Shown here piece by piece: positions 50,319-59,540 of a DNA stretch of 64,000 nt. The notes under the pieces are model-generated. The model did not search any database. It was not told where the DNA came from and worked only from the letters and a program-made list of their open reading frames with translations. This DNA is from Embleya scabrispora DSM 41855 (lineage in GTDB: Bacteria > Actinomycetota > Actinomycetes > Streptomycetales > Streptomycetaceae), in contig NZ_KB889563.1 of NCBI RefSeq assembly GCF_000372745.1, forward strand, positions 143,185 to 207,184. Reading direction: 5' to 3'. The first letter of the stretch is position 1. Each line of letters starts with the position of its first letter. The position numbers were made by a program, and so were the translations under genes.

Positions 50319-52375
50319 CGGGGCACTCTCACGAGGTGAACGAGTTCGCTCGTCCAGTCGAAGGACAGCAGCGGCGGGAGGCCGTGGCCGAGCAGGACGG
50401 CGCCTTCGTGCACGGTGCCGGTGGCCTCGTCCCGGTAGCGGGCGTCCGGATCGAGGCCCTTGAGCCGGGTGCGGGCGACCGAGCGGTTCAGCGCGGACGG
50501 CTGGAACTGGAACACGACGACCTCGTCCTCGGTGAGGTACTGCACGGCGTGGTGCGCCAGGCGGTACTGGACGCCGCCGTGCACCACGGGACGGATCCGC
50601 TTGTACTGCTCGATCAGCGTCCGGGACCAGGCCAGATCCTCCTCGCTCCAGTTCCGCAGGTCGCCGCCGATGCCCATCACCCCGGCCATCGAGACATGGA
50701 AGCGGTACCGGATCGAGGTCCGGCGGCCGGTGAAGCTGTTCGGGCTGTCGGTGACCCAGGCGCCCATGGTCCGGGCGGGCAGCAGCTGACAGTGTCCGTG
50801 CTGGATCGCGACCCGGTCGGCGGCATCGGTGTTGTCGGACGTCCAGACCTGGTCGGCGCGGGCCAGCACGCCCAGGTCGGCCCGGCCACCGCCGCCCGCG
50901 CACGACTCCAGGTACAGGCCCGGACGGGCGGCGCGCAGCCGGTCCATCACCTCGTAGACGCCGCGTGTGTGTTCCACCCAGACCCGGTCGGGATCGGCCG
51001 CCCCGGGTTGCCCGGCCTCGCTGAAGGACCGGTTCATGTCCCATTTGAGGAAGGCGACGTCCAGCTCGGTGACGGTCCTGACCAGCCATTCCACCGCCCA
51101 TTCACGGACGTCGCGGCGGGCGAAGTTCAGCACGTGCTGGTTGCGGCGCAGGGTGCGGGGGCGGCCGTCCTGGCAGAGGATCCAGTCGGGGTGCGCACGG
51201 AACAGGTCGCTGTCGGGGTTGACCGCCTCGGGCTCGACCCACAGGCCGAAGCCCATGCCCAGCGCGCGGACGTGGTCGGCGAGCGGCCCCAGGCCGTCCG
51301 GAAAGCGGTCCGGGTTGGGCCACCAGTCGCCGAGCCCGGCCAGGTCACTGGTGCGGGCGCCGAACCAGGCGTCGTCCACCACGAAGACCTCGACGCCGAT
51401 ACCGGCGGCGAGTTCGGCCAGCTCGGTCTGCTGCTTCTCGGTGATGTCGAACTCGGTGGCCTCCCACGAGTTGAAGATCAGCGGGCGTTCGGCCGGACAA
51501 ACGGGCAGCACCTGGCTTTCCGTGTAGGCGTGCCAGCGGCGGCTGGTGCCGCCGAAGCCGTCGGGGGCGTGGAGACCTATGAAGACAGGGGTCTCCAGGC
51601 TCTCACCGGGGACCAGTTTCCAGACCAGACCCTCGTGGCCGAAACCACCGGTCCAGGAGGCGCGACCGTAGGGGTCGCGGCGCAGGGTGATCCGGCGGCT
51701 GCCGCTCCAGGCCAAGGCCGCGCTCCAGACCTCGCCGTGCTCCTCCGCGGCATCGTGCGCGTCGAGCATCAGCCAGGGTCCGGCGTGCTGTCCTGTGATG
51801 CCGAGGCGGCTGGTGAACACGGTCTCGCCGACCGGCACCCGGTCGCGCCGGAGCTGGAACTCCCGCCCCCACTCCCCCACCACGTGGCTGACCCGATAGT
51901 CGTCGCGCGCGGGCAGCGTCCAGGCGGCGGAGTCGAACCGCAGGACGTCCACGGGCTCGTTCGCGGTGAGGACGGCCCAGCGTTCGATCTGGTCATGGCC
52001 GTCCCGGATCCGGTAGTGCAGGTCGAGACCGAGGGAGCGGACCCGGTCGGTGAAGGACAGCGTGAGCCGGCCGTCCTCGGCCGTGTGCGAGACGAACCGC
52101 CACTGGAAGCCGCGGACCCCGTCGTCGAAGCGGACGGTCAGGGAGGGCGCCCCGAACCGCAGGCCACCCTCGACCGCGTACTCCTCGCCGCCGGGGTCGT
52201 CGCCGCCGGGGTCCTCGGCGGGCAGGTCGGCCGCGATCACAACGGCCTGTTCCAGGGTCAGCGGCCGGCCCCAGTGCACGTGCCGGGGGACGTCGTCGGC
52301 GTCCAGCCGGAAGGCGTAGGAGGTGCCGGGCGTGCTCAGCAGCCAGAGGCGGGCCGCAGGGTGGTGAATGATCAT
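50315..52375 (-). CDS. GH36 alpha-galactosidase
   Basis: This 686-residue enzyme has the three-part GH36 layout: N-terminal beta-supersandwich (about 1-295), catalytic barrel (about 296-605) and a C-terminal beta domain. The nucleophile Asp446 lies in FLKWDMNR and the acid/base Asp514 in TSDNTDAADR. SCAGGGGRAD, here with Glu-Ser-Cys before it, is the galactose-binding motif. With no signal peptide it works in the cytoplasm on imported raffinose- or melibiose-type sugars. The ATG at 52375 lies 13 bp downstream of operator 2, with AGGGG between them. Confidence 0.95.
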   Translation of the reverse strand: MIIHHPAARLWLLSTPGTSYAFRLDADDVPRHVHWGRPLTLEQAVVIAADLPAEDPGGDDPGGEEYAVEGGLRFGAPSLTVRFDDGVRGFQWRFVSHTAEDGRLTLSFTDRVRSLGLDLHYRIRDGHDQIERWAVLTANEPVDVLRFDSAAWTLPARDDYRVSHVVGEWGREFQLRRDRVPVGETVFTSRLGITGQHAGPWLMLDAHDAAEEHGEVWSAALAWSGSRRITLRRDPYGRASWTGGFGHEGLVWKLVPGESLETPVFIGLHAPDGFGGTSRRWHAYTESQVLPVCPAERPLIFNSWEATEFDITEKQQTELAELAAGIGVEVFVVDDAWFGARTSDLAGLGDWWPNPDRFPDGLGPLADHVRALGMGFGLWVEPEAVNPDSDLFRAHPDWILCQDGRPRTLRRNQHVLNFARRDVREWAVEWLVRTVTELDVAFLKWDMNRSFSEAGQPGAADPDRVWVEHTRGVYEVMDRLRAARPGLYLESCAGGGGRADLGVLARADQVWTSDNTDAADRVAIQHGHCQLLPARTMGAWVTDSPNSFTGRRTSIRYRFHVSMAGVMGIGGDLRNWSEEDLAWSRTLIEQYKRIRPVVHGGVQYRLAHHAVQYLTEDEVVVFQFQPSALNRSVARTRLKGLDPDARYRDEATGTVHEGAVLLGHGLPPLLSFDWTSELVHLVRVPR

Positions 52376-52387
52376 ACGGAACCCCTA

Positions 52388-52408
52388 AATATGAGTGGTG
52401 CTCATGTT
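52388..52408. promoter_or_regulatory. TetR operator 2 (GH36-MFS operon)
   Basis: Arms AATATGAGT and GCTCATGTT surround GGT. The match to operator 1 is 9 of 9 in the right arm apart from its first base and 8 of 9 in the left. Placement 13 bp before the GH36 start mirrors operator 1 at the GH1 gene. Confidence 0.7.
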
Positions 52409-52626
52409 TCGACACATGGTAGGCACTCGCACCCACGACGCCAAGGGGAAGATCGCGGCGATACCGCCGGCAGCCGGGAACGACGCGCCCACTCGTGTCC
52501 GCGGCGCGCTACAGCCTCTCCTGCCGGAAGAGGCTCAGAAACACCTGAGAGCAGAAACCAGCCGGATTCGCGAGCGAATAAGCAACTTTGCGGGACAGTT
52601 CCTGCTTGATCAGCACTCAGAGGGCA

Positions 52627-52656
52627 TTGACATTGGTGAATTCGCGCATCTATAAC
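52627..52656 (+). promoter_or_regulatory. Promoter upstream of the aldehyde dehydrogenase
   Basis: TTGACA (52627-52632) and TATAAC (52651-52656) are 18 nt apart in a locally AT-rich patch. The implied leader is about 285 nt. No gene is seen in the rest of 52409-52946. Confidence 0.55.
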
Positions 52657-52946
52657 GGGAGCCCGTCGTGCTGGTCGCCGCGAGCCGAGCACCTCGCCAA
52701 CTCGGGTGATCCCGAGCCGTTTTGCCGCTGTACATGGTCCGTCGCACGCCAACTGCCCGCCCAAGAGCACGTGTTCCCACCCCCGAGATGAGGGATGCAC
52801 CCCCGGTACCCCGGGGTCCCGGCCGACCCTCCGACGGCACTGCGCGGAGGTATGCCGCCTCCCCGGTGCTCGGCCGTGCCGAGCATCCGCGGCGCCGACC
52901 GAGCGACGCGAACGAATGTTTCGACCATGCACATCGAGAGGGAAAG

Positions 52947-54380
52947 ATGACCCACCACCAGCTCTTCATCGCCGGCGCCTTCGTGGACGGAACGGGCTCC
53001 GGCACGTATGAGGTTCACAGCCCGGCCACCGGCGAGCTCGTCGGGACCGTCCCGGTGCCGTCGACCGCCGACCTGGCCGAGGCCGTACGCGCCGCCAACG
53101 AGGCGCAGGCGAAGTGGGCACGACTCACGGTGTGGGAACGCGCCGCGGTGTGCCATCGAATCGCCGACGAACTCCAGGAGCGTATCGAGGAGTTGGCCTA
53201 CCTGACCGTGATGGAACAGGGCAAGCCGCTCAGCGAGGCGCTCGTCGACATGGAGGAGACCGCGCTGCTGTTCCGCCTCCAGGCGGACGACGCGACCCGC
53301 GTGTACGGCGAGACGATGCCGTCGCTGTCCGCGAACAAGCGGATGTTCACCACGTACCGGCCGGTCGGCACATGGGGGATCATCACGCCGTGGAACTTCC
53401 CGCTGCACTCGGTCGTGGAGTTCGTCGCGCCGGGCTTGGCGATGGGCAACGCGCTGGTCGTCAAGCCGCCGGCCAACACCCCGCTCAGCGTGCTCAAGGC
53501 GATGGAGGCATTCGTCGCGGCCGGGCTGCCCGACGGCCTGGTCAGCGTCCTGCCCGGGGACGGCACGATCGGCGAGGCGCTGGTGCGCCACCCGGGCATC
53601 GACGCGATCGGCTTCATCGGATCGTCGACCACCGGCGAGCGCATCCAGGCCGCGGCCGGGCTCAAGCGCTCCATCATGGAGTGCTCCGGCAATGGTCCCC
53701 TGATCGTCCTGGCGGACGCCGACCTCGACGCCGCGGCGAAGGCCGCCGTGTACGGCGCGCACTTCCTCGCCGGCCAGGTCTGTTGCGCGACCGAGCGGGT
53801 AATCGTCCACCGCGACGTGCACGACGGCTTCGTGGCGGCCGTGCTGCGCGCCGCCGAGGTCGTCGTCCTCGGCGACCCGTTCGATCCGGCCGTCAACCTC
53901 GGGCCGCTCAACAACGAGGGCGTCGCCGCCAAGATGGACCGCCACGTGGCCGACGCCCGCGCACGCGGCGCCAAGGTCCTCACCGGCGGCGGGCGGCGGG
54001 CGGGCATGCCGACCGACCTGTACTACGAGTTCACCGTGATCGACGACGTCCCGGTCGACAGCCTGGTCTCCCGCGAGGAGTCTTTCGGCCCAGTGGTGCC
54101 GATCATCACCGGCGTCGACGACGACGACCTTCTGCGCATCGCCAACGACGACGAACTCGGCTTGCAGGGCGCGGTGTTCACGAAGGACATGGGAACGGCC
54201 TTCCGGTTCTTCGAGGAGATGGCCGTCGGTCAGGTCATCGTCAACGACAGCACGTGCTACTGGGACGCCAATATGCCGTTCGGCGGAGCGGGTGGCCGGC
54301 GGACCGGGTGGGGCCGGATGGGCAGCAAACACACCCTGCACGCCATGGCCGACGTTCGCACGGCGGTCTTCGGATTCTGA
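52947..54380 (+). CDS. NAD(P)-dependent aldehyde dehydrogenase
   Basis: This 477-residue enzyme of the ALDH superfamily resembles succinate-semialdehyde or related dehydrogenases. The cofactor loop has TPWNFPLHSV, the general base is Glu245 in IMECSGN and the catalytic cysteine is Cys279 in GQVCCATE. The usual ELGG around the base is replaced by ECSGN, an odd variant. GAGAGGGAAAG supports the ATG at 52947; a longer in-frame start at 52722 gives a low-complexity extension. It stands alone behind a good promoter, with a terminator after it. The aldehyde substrate is unknown. Confidence 0.9.
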   Translation: MTHHQLFIAGAFVDGTGSGTYEVHSPATGELVGTVPVPSTADLAEAVRAANEAQAKWARLTVWERAAVCHRIADELQERIEELAYLTVMEQGKPLSEALVDMEETALLFRLQADDATRVYGETMPSLSANKRMFTTYRPVGTWGIITPWNFPLHSVVEFVAPGLAMGNALVVKPPANTPLSVLKAMEAFVAAGLPDGLVSVLPGDGTIGEALVRHPGIDAIGFIGSSTTGERIQAAAGLKRSIMECSGNGPLIVLADADLDAAAKAAVYGAHFLAGQVCCATERVIVHRDVHDGFVAAVLRAAEVVVLGDPFDPAVNLGPLNNEGVAAKMDRHVADARARGAKVLTGGGRRAGMPTDLYYEFTVIDDVPVDSLVSREESFGPVVPIITGVDDDDLLRIANDDELGLQGAVFTKDMGTAFRFFEEMAVGQVIVNDSTCYWDANMPFGGAGGRRTGWGRMGSKHTLHAMADVRTAVFGF

Positions 54381-54414
54381 GCCGCGCTGCCTCCGCGCGA
54401 AGGCGGCCGAACGA

Positions 54415-54448
54415 CCGGGCGGGGCCGCACGCGGCGCGCCCCGCCCGG
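54415..54448. terminator. Terminator between converging ALDH and alpha/beta hydrolase genes
   Basis: An 11-bp perfect stem, CCGGGCGGGGC and its complement, closes a 12-nt loop 34 bp after the dehydrogenase stop. Confidence 0.7.
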
Positions 54449-54489
54449 GTCCGGCCGGCAAACGGCTGACGAGCGGCCCACTACCGGGA

Positions 54490-55308
54490 TCAGTCCCGGC
54501 CGTCGGCGGTCGCCAACACCTCCACCGCCGCTCGCGGGTCCCCGCCCCCGAGCGTCGGTCCGGCCGGTAGCGCCACGCCGCCGAATCGCGAGTCCGGCCC
54601 AACGCACCGGCCCGGACGAAAGGCGTCCGTCGTCGATTCGGGCGCGGCGTCGAGGAGGATCTTCAGGAGTTCGCCCGGGGCATCGCGCATGACGTTGTGA
54701 CCGGAGGCCACACTGTGCACGTGCCACGCGGGGTCGTTCGACAGTCGCCGATGGACGGCCTGGAAAGGCGACCCCCCTTCCCAGGCGGTCGCGTACACGA
54801 AGTCCCGACGCTCGAACCGGTCGAGGCCGTCCTCGAGACGCACCACCTGCATCAGCGACGCCAACGGGTGCGGTGTGGCCCGTGGATCGAAGAACGGCAG
54901 TGGCTCGCTGGTATAGCCGTCACGGCCGACGCCACCGAGGTACCACTCGCGTTCCCGGTCAGTCACCAGGGACCAGCAGGATTCGCCGTCACGCGGCAGG
55001 AGGGCGTCGACGTAGACGAGTCCTCGCACCCGGTGCCGGGCGCGGTCGGCGGCACCGGTGATCACCATTCCCCCGTAACTGTGCCCGACGAGTACGGCGT
55101 CGGTGATCTGCTCGTCCTCCAGGAGGTTGACCACGTCCTGGATGTGGGTGTCGAGGTTGACCGAGGCGGTCAGCAGGTGCTTTCGGTCGCCGACGCCGGT
55201 CAGGGTCAAGGCGTACGCCTGGTGGCCGTGTTCGCGAATGTCTCGGGCCAGGGGTTGGAAGACCCAGGCGCCGTGCCAGGCGCCGGGGACCAGGACGAAA
55301 GTGGTCAC
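54490..55308 (-). CDS. Alpha/beta hydrolase (salicylate esterase/hydroxynitrile lyase-like)
   Basis: This 272-residue enzyme starts with FVLVPGAWHGAWVFQPLARD and has the nucleophile Ser77 in GHSYGG and the histidine His204 in ASGHNVM, the layout of small plant-esterase-like hydrolases. About 45 residues past the normal end (TTDAFRPGRCVGPDSRFGG and onward) have no family match and look like read-through into former intergenic sequence. The GTG start overlaps the stop of the reductase gene as GTGA, so the two are coupled. Confidence 0.87.
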   Translation of the reverse strand: MTTFVLVPGAWHGAWVFQPLARDIREHGHQAYALTLTGVGDRKHLLTASVNLDTHIQDVVNLLEDEQITDAVLVGHSYGGMVITGAADRARHRVRGLVYVDALLPRDGESCWSLVTDREREWYLGGVGRDGYTSEPLPFFDPRATPHPLASLMQVVRLEDGLDRFERRDFVYATAWEGGSPFQAVHRRLSNDPAWHVHSVASGHNVMRDAPGELLKILLDAAPESTTDAFRPGRCVGPDSRFGGVALPAGPTLGGGDPRAAVEVLATADGRD

Positions 55309-55781
55309 GGAAAACCTCTGTGGTTGGTGCGATGGGGTGCGTGGATGGCCGGCCGATAGTGCAGGTGCACCACGCCGGCGCGGGCGTGCTTCACCCGGAC
55401 CAAGGCGAGCGGGATGCGCTCGCCGTCGGTGGGGAACAGTCGTCGCCCCGCGCCCACTACGATCGGGTGCATCAGCAGGTGCAGGTCGTCGACGAGGCCG
55501 GCCCGCAGTAGGGAGCGGGTCAGCGTGATGCTGCCGGAGACATCGATGTCACTGCCGGGTTGCCGCTTGAGCACGGCCAGACCGGCGGCGACATCCGGCC
55601 CGAGGACTCGCACGTCGTCCCACTCGGCCACGTCCTCCGCGACGGGGCGCGCATGGGCCGCGAAGTGCGGAGGACACCCCTGCGGCAGAGTCCCCACCAC
55701 ACCGTCCAGGGAGACCGGCAGCGTGGCCACGATCCGACGCAGGCGCGCTCCCGTCGCCTCGGCGGTCCCGGGGATCTTCAT
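55305..55781 (-). CDS. RibD C-terminal/dihydrofolate reductase-like protein
   Basis: This 158-residue NADPH-binding-fold protein carries LPVSLDGVVG near the start and GSITLTRSLLRAGLVDDLHL, the RibD-C pattern seen in many small actinobacterial reductases. The substrate is unknown. The ATG at 55781 lies opposite a divergent LysR gene 173 bp away, and it is the first cistron of a two-gene operon with the alpha/beta hydrolase; the LysR protein probably controls both. Confidence 0.88.
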   Translation of the reverse strand: MKIPGTAEATGARLRRIVATLPVSLDGVVGTLPQGCPPHFAAHARPVAEDVAEWDDVRVLGPDVAAGLAVLKRQPGSDIDVSGSITLTRSLLRAGLVDDLHLLMHPIVVGAGRRLFPTDGERIPLALVRVKHARAGVVHLHYRPAIHAPHRTNHRGFP

Positions 55782-55954
55782 CGTTCACTCCAAGTCATGG
55801 CGGTAGCGGACGATCGGGCCCTCCCCTGCGAGGCCCGATCGCCGCCGTCTTGGCCGGTCGGGTTAACGTGTTCGATCCAACCGTCACCTGCCGGAGGGCA
55901 TCAAGGCCCGCTCGAAGCATGGTTGTTTAGCCGGATTCAATAACGGAGCGTGAC

Positions 55955-56851
55955 GTGCTGCTGGAACGGGTGGAAGTACAGACCTTCCTGGCGCTCGCTG
56001 AGGAACTGCACTTCGGACGTGTCGCCGAGCGCTTGGGCCTGACCACCGGCCGGGTCAGCCAGACCATCAAGAAACTCGAACGTCGCGTCGGCGCTCCCCT
56101 GTTCGAGCGCACCACTCGCCAGGTCCGCCTGACCCCGCTGGGCCGTCGGTTCGCCGACGAACTGGCGCCGCTGGTTCGCGACATGGACGACGCGCTGCGC
56201 CGAGCCGTGGACGCCGCGCGCGGAGTGACCGGTGTGCTCCGAGCCGGATTCCTGGGAGCCGCGGCCGGCCAACTGCTGCTCAGGACCATTCCCGTGTTCG
56301 CGGCCCGCCACCCCGACTGCGAAGTCCACATTCACGAGACGCAGGTCCACGACGCCATCGGCCGGCTCGGTGCCGGTGAACTCGACGTCCTGATCACGGC
56401 CTTGCCGGTGTCGGGAGTGATCACCGGGCCCGTCCTGCTCTCCGAGACCCGGGTCCTGGCCGTACCGGCGACACCCTCGTGGGCATCGCGCACATCGGTG
56501 TCGATCGAGATTCTCGCGGACCAACCGGTGATCCAGATGTCCGCGAACATGCCCGAGGAACTGCGCATCGACCGCTCGCCCGCGCAGACCCCCTCCGGCC
56601 GGCCGGTCCACAAGGGCCCGACCGCCACCACGTTCCCCGAGGCGCTTGCCCTCATCGCCTCCGGCAAAGGCGTCTTTCCCGTCGGCGAACACGCCGCGCA
56701 CTTCTACCCGCGCCCCGACATCACCTACATCCCCTTCCACGACGCCGCCCCCGTCCGGTGGGGCCCGGTCTGGCTGGACAGCAACAACGTCGCCCGCGTC
56801 CGGGCGTTCGTCCGCGCCGCCGAGGACGCCTGCGACGGAACCGTCACCTGA
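55955..56851 (+). CDS. LysR-family transcriptional regulator
   Basis: This 298-residue regulator has the winged helix-turn-helix at 3-62 (FLALAEELHFGRVAERLGLT) and a periplasmic-binding-like effector domain at about 88-290. GGAG at 55946 precedes the GTG start. It is divergent from the reductase-hydrolase operon. An interrupted dyad with GTT-TT-A symmetry around 55922-55944 could be its site. The effector is unknown. Confidence 0.9.
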   Translation: MLLERVEVQTFLALAEELHFGRVAERLGLTTGRVSQTIKKLERRVGAPLFERTTRQVRLTPLGRRFADELAPLVRDMDDALRRAVDAARGVTGVLRAGFLGAAAGQLLLRTIPVFAARHPDCEVHIHETQVHDAIGRLGAGELDVLITALPVSGVITGPVLLSETRVLAVPATPSWASRTSVSIEILADQPVIQMSANMPEELRIDRSPAQTPSGRPVHKGPTATTFPEALALIASGKGVFPVGEHAAHFYPRPDITYIPFHDAAPVRWGPVWLDSNNVARVRAFVRAAEDACDGTVT

Positions 56852-56938
56852 GACGACGGGCCGGCCGGCGCGAGAAGTGTGTCGTGGATGCGCTGTCCAC
56901 CTCGACCGTCCGGCGGTCGACTCCGGGACTCGACCCGG

Positions 56939-57460
56939 TCAGTCCTCGCCCACCTGGATCAGGATCGCAAAGTGCGTCCCATCCGTCCCGGCGATCAGGC
57001 CGTCGAACGTGCACGGAGTGACGCCATTCACCGATCCGTCGTCGGCGACGCGGTTGGTCCACCAGGTCGCGTCCGGGCCGAGGAGCGTCACCACTCGGGC
57101 GGCCGCGTCGCGAGCGACGTCCCGATCCATGATTTCCGCGGGTGACCAGACCAGATCGACAGCCGCCAACTCGGCCATCGACTCCACGGCGGCGGCCCGG
57201 TCGTCGAGCGGTTCCAGCGATCCGGCGATCCGGACGGCATGGCGGATGCCCGAGTACTCCCCGGGCCGGGGTCGAGGCCAGACATGATCCTTCCAGTGGT
57301 CGTCCATGAGTCGCTCGATCACCGCGCCGATCTCGGCGGCGAGTTCGGGCATGTCGGCATCCGGCTCGGCGAAGCACCCGGAGGCGACAAAGACCAGGTT
57401 CGGCGTGCTGAGAACAGCCAGGTGCTCGGCGAGCTCGTGGGCAACTTCGGTACGAGACAT
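56939..57460 (-). CDS. Conserved-looking protein of unknown function
   Basis: This 173-residue acidic protein is not recognised. It has no signal peptide or membrane helix, an alternating helix-strand pattern, and motifs such as LVFVASGCFAEPDADMPELA and DHWKDHVWPRPRPGEYSGIR. Codon use is coding-like through the whole frame. No ribosome site precedes the ATG, so it may be translated from a leaderless message. It lies between the LysR gene, which converges on it, and the divergent LtrA gene. Confidence 0.65.
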   Translation of the reverse strand: MSRTEVAHELAEHLAVLSTPNLVFVASGCFAEPDADMPELAAEIGAVIERLMDDHWKDHVWPRPRPGEYSGIRHAVRIAGSLEPLDDRAAAVESMAELAAVDLVWSPAEIMDRDVARDAAARVVTLLGPDATWWTNRVADDGSVNGVTPCTFDGLIAGTDGTHFAILIQVGED

Positions 57461-57642
57461 GCCCGAAAGCCTGGCACCTCACCGATCGTGCCGCAGCCGA
57501 CGTGTGCGGTCGGCGCGGAGTGGCTCCGTCACCTCGACCACGGAACGGGCCGGCGTGGACCACCGCGCCCGTCGTCCGGACCGCCCACGGCCACGAGCGC
57601 ACCGTTCGCCGCCCCGAAGACGCACCCCCTCGCCCGTGTCTC

Positions 57643-57657
57643 CATAATGTCGCCGTG
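57643..57657 (+). promoter_or_regulatory. Probable -10 element and leaderless start of the LtrA gene
   Basis: CATAAT at 57643-57648 lies 6 nt before the GTG at 57655, with no ribosome site. Transcription would begin at or next to the start codon, a common arrangement in actinobacteria. No good -35 element is seen. Confidence 0.45.
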
Positions 57658-58833
57658 ACCCTCCCCACCCCCGAGCCGGCGGCACCTGCGGCGCCCGTGG
57701 CACCCACCGCCCCTGTGGAATCCAACGTGCGTGTGTCCGCGTTGGAGCTGTTCTTCGACTTGGTCTTCGTGTTCACGGTGACCCAGTTGACCGCTGCGCT
57801 CGCGCACGACCTGAACCCGACCGGGATCACTCGGGTGGTGCTCATGCTCGCGCTCATCTGGTGGATGTACAGCGGCTACGTGTGGCTGACCAATACCGTG
57901 CCGCCGACCACACCCCTGCGGCGCACCCTCCTGATGGTCGGGATGGCGGGCTTCCTCGTGGTCGCGCTGGCCGTTCCGCACGCCTTCGACGGGACCGGGG
58001 AGGCGTTCGGATTCGGGTATCTGATGGTGGCCGGCGTGCACTTCGCGATGTTCCTGGCCTCGGGCGGCACCCGGCAGGCGTTCTTGCGGATCGCACCGTT
58101 CAACCTGTCCAGCACCGCGTTGATCGTGATCGGCGGCTTCCTCGACACCAACGCGCAACTCGCGGTGTGGGCTGCCGCGCTGGTCGTGCAGATCATCACG
58201 CCGTACGTCGCGGGCAACGACGGTTTCCGGTTGAGCGTCCCGCACTTCGTGGAACGGCACGGTCTGGTGGTGATCGTGGCGCTGGGCGAGTCGGTGATCG
58301 CGATCGGCGTCGGTGCGCAGGGGCTCGCGCTGAACGCGACCCTGATCGCGACGGCGGCATCGACCCTGACGGTGTGCTTCGCCATCTGGTGGGCGTACTT
58401 CGGCTCCGAGGACGACGAGCACGCCATCGCGGTGCTGGAGCGGCTGGAACCCAAGGCCCGCAACCTGCGCGCGCTCAACATCTATGGGTATGTGCACTAC
58501 GGACTGCTACTCGGCGTGCTGCTGTTCGCGGCCGGCGTCAAGGGAGCGATGGCGCATCCCTCGGACCACCTCGACACCGTCCACGCGGGCACGCTGGTGG
58601 GCGGACTCGCGCTCTTCCTCGCCGCGGTCGTCGCCACCCGTCGGGCCTTCCGAATCACCCCCAACGGCTACCGGATCGGCGCCGTACTGGCCCTGCTCGC
58701 CACCATCCCGATCGGCCGCTTCGGCTCGGCCCTGGCCCAGATCACCACCATCGCCACGATCCTGATCGCGTGCGGCACACTGGAAACCCGCCATCGGCGC
58801 CGACTCCCACACCGCGCCGACACCACGGGCTGA
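57655..58833 (+). CDS. LtrA-family (low temperature requirement A) membrane protein
   Basis: This 392-residue protein has about ten to eleven hydrophobic helices. The LtrA opening VSALELFFDLVFVFTVTQLT and the mid-protein FVERHGLVVIVALGESVIAI are diagnostic. The family's biochemical function is not established. The N-terminus is a short alanine- and proline-rich stretch. GTG 57655 is preferred; the ATG a few bases upstream is out of frame and stops at once. Confidence 0.9.
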   Translation: MTLPTPEPAAPAAPVAPTAPVESNVRVSALELFFDLVFVFTVTQLTAALAHDLNPTGITRVVLMLALIWWMYSGYVWLTNTVPPTTPLRRTLLMVGMAGFLVVALAVPHAFDGTGEAFGFGYLMVAGVHFAMFLASGGTRQAFLRIAPFNLSSTALIVIGGFLDTNAQLAVWAAALVVQIITPYVAGNDGFRLSVPHFVERHGLVVIVALGESVIAIGVGAQGLALNATLIATAASTLTVCFAIWWAYFGSEDDEHAIAVLERLEPKARNLRALNIYGYVHYGLLLGVLLFAAGVKGAMAHPSDHLDTVHAGTLVGGLALFLAAVVATRRAFRITPNGYRIGAVLALLATIPIGRFGSALAQITTIATILIACGTLETRHRRRLPHRADTTG

Positions 58834-59216
58834 CCACCCTCGATGGCCGCAACGCCTGATCCACGCCTACGAGTCGGGCCCGGACACCCCGCACCCCTGC
58901 GGTCGGATGGTGAGGTCGCGAAGCCGCTCGCCCGCGTTCGTACGCGGCCGGCGACCGGCGACCGGCGCGAGGATCGCTGCCGGCCGCCGTGAAGCCCGCC
59001 CGCTACGCGGTGGTGGGCGCCGAAAGCGGTCGCACCGACGGCCCCGAGTTGGGCAACCCTCGTCACGACGAGGGTTCGGCGATCGCCGAACCAAGCCGTG
59101 GCACGCGGGTCGTCCGGTTTGCCCGTCGTGGGATCGGGCCGGGCGCGTGGGAAGGAACCGCGCAGGCTCATACCCGCGAACCCACGGCCCGCCCATCCAT
59201 CAGGTCCGTCGGATGA
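58834..59216. other. Gene-free stretch with a hairpin
   Basis: No gene is supported. A perfect 10-bp dyad, AACCCTCGTC and GACGAGGGTT with 2 nt between (59055-59076), could be a terminator or a protein-binding site. It is 220 bp beyond the LtrA stop. Confidence 0.4.
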
Positions 59217-59540
59217 CTAGGCGTACGCCCACCACACCCAACCCTTGACCCCACTGGCGTTGTGCTTCACGTAGTACCACCAGTTGGCCTCGCCGGCGTT
59301 CTTCTGGCAGTACACGGTGACGTCGGCGCCCTTCTGCAGCAACCGAAGCACCGTGGAGTTGCTGCTCGGCTTGGATCGCAGCCGGACGTTGCTGCCGGAG
59401 ATCTCCACGACGTGGTCCCTGAAGTCCGTGTCGCACGAGGGATGCGACGCGGCCGACGCACCGGGAGCCACCACGACCGCGCCACCGGTGAGGAGCAACG
59501 CGGAGGCGGCCGCCATGCCGAGTCGACGTCGAAGCGCCAT
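59217..59540 (-). CDS. Small secreted SH3-domain protein
   Basis: This 107-residue precursor has a clear signal peptide (MALRRRLGMAAASALLLTGG, ending ASA near residue 30) and a bacterial SH3 domain with NVRLRSKPSSNSTVLRLLQK and GWVWWAYA. Two cysteines, in HPSCDTDF and VTVYCQK, could form a disulfide. GGAGG before ATG 59540 decides the start over in-frame starts at 59582 and 59642. Such proteins are abundant in Streptomyces secretomes and may bind cell-wall peptides. Confidence 0.82.
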   Translation of the reverse strand: MALRRRLGMAAASALLLTGGAVVVAPGASAASHPSCDTDFRDHVVEISGSNVRLRSKPSSNSTVLRLLQKGADVTVYCQKNAGEANWWYYVKHNASGVKGWVWWAYA

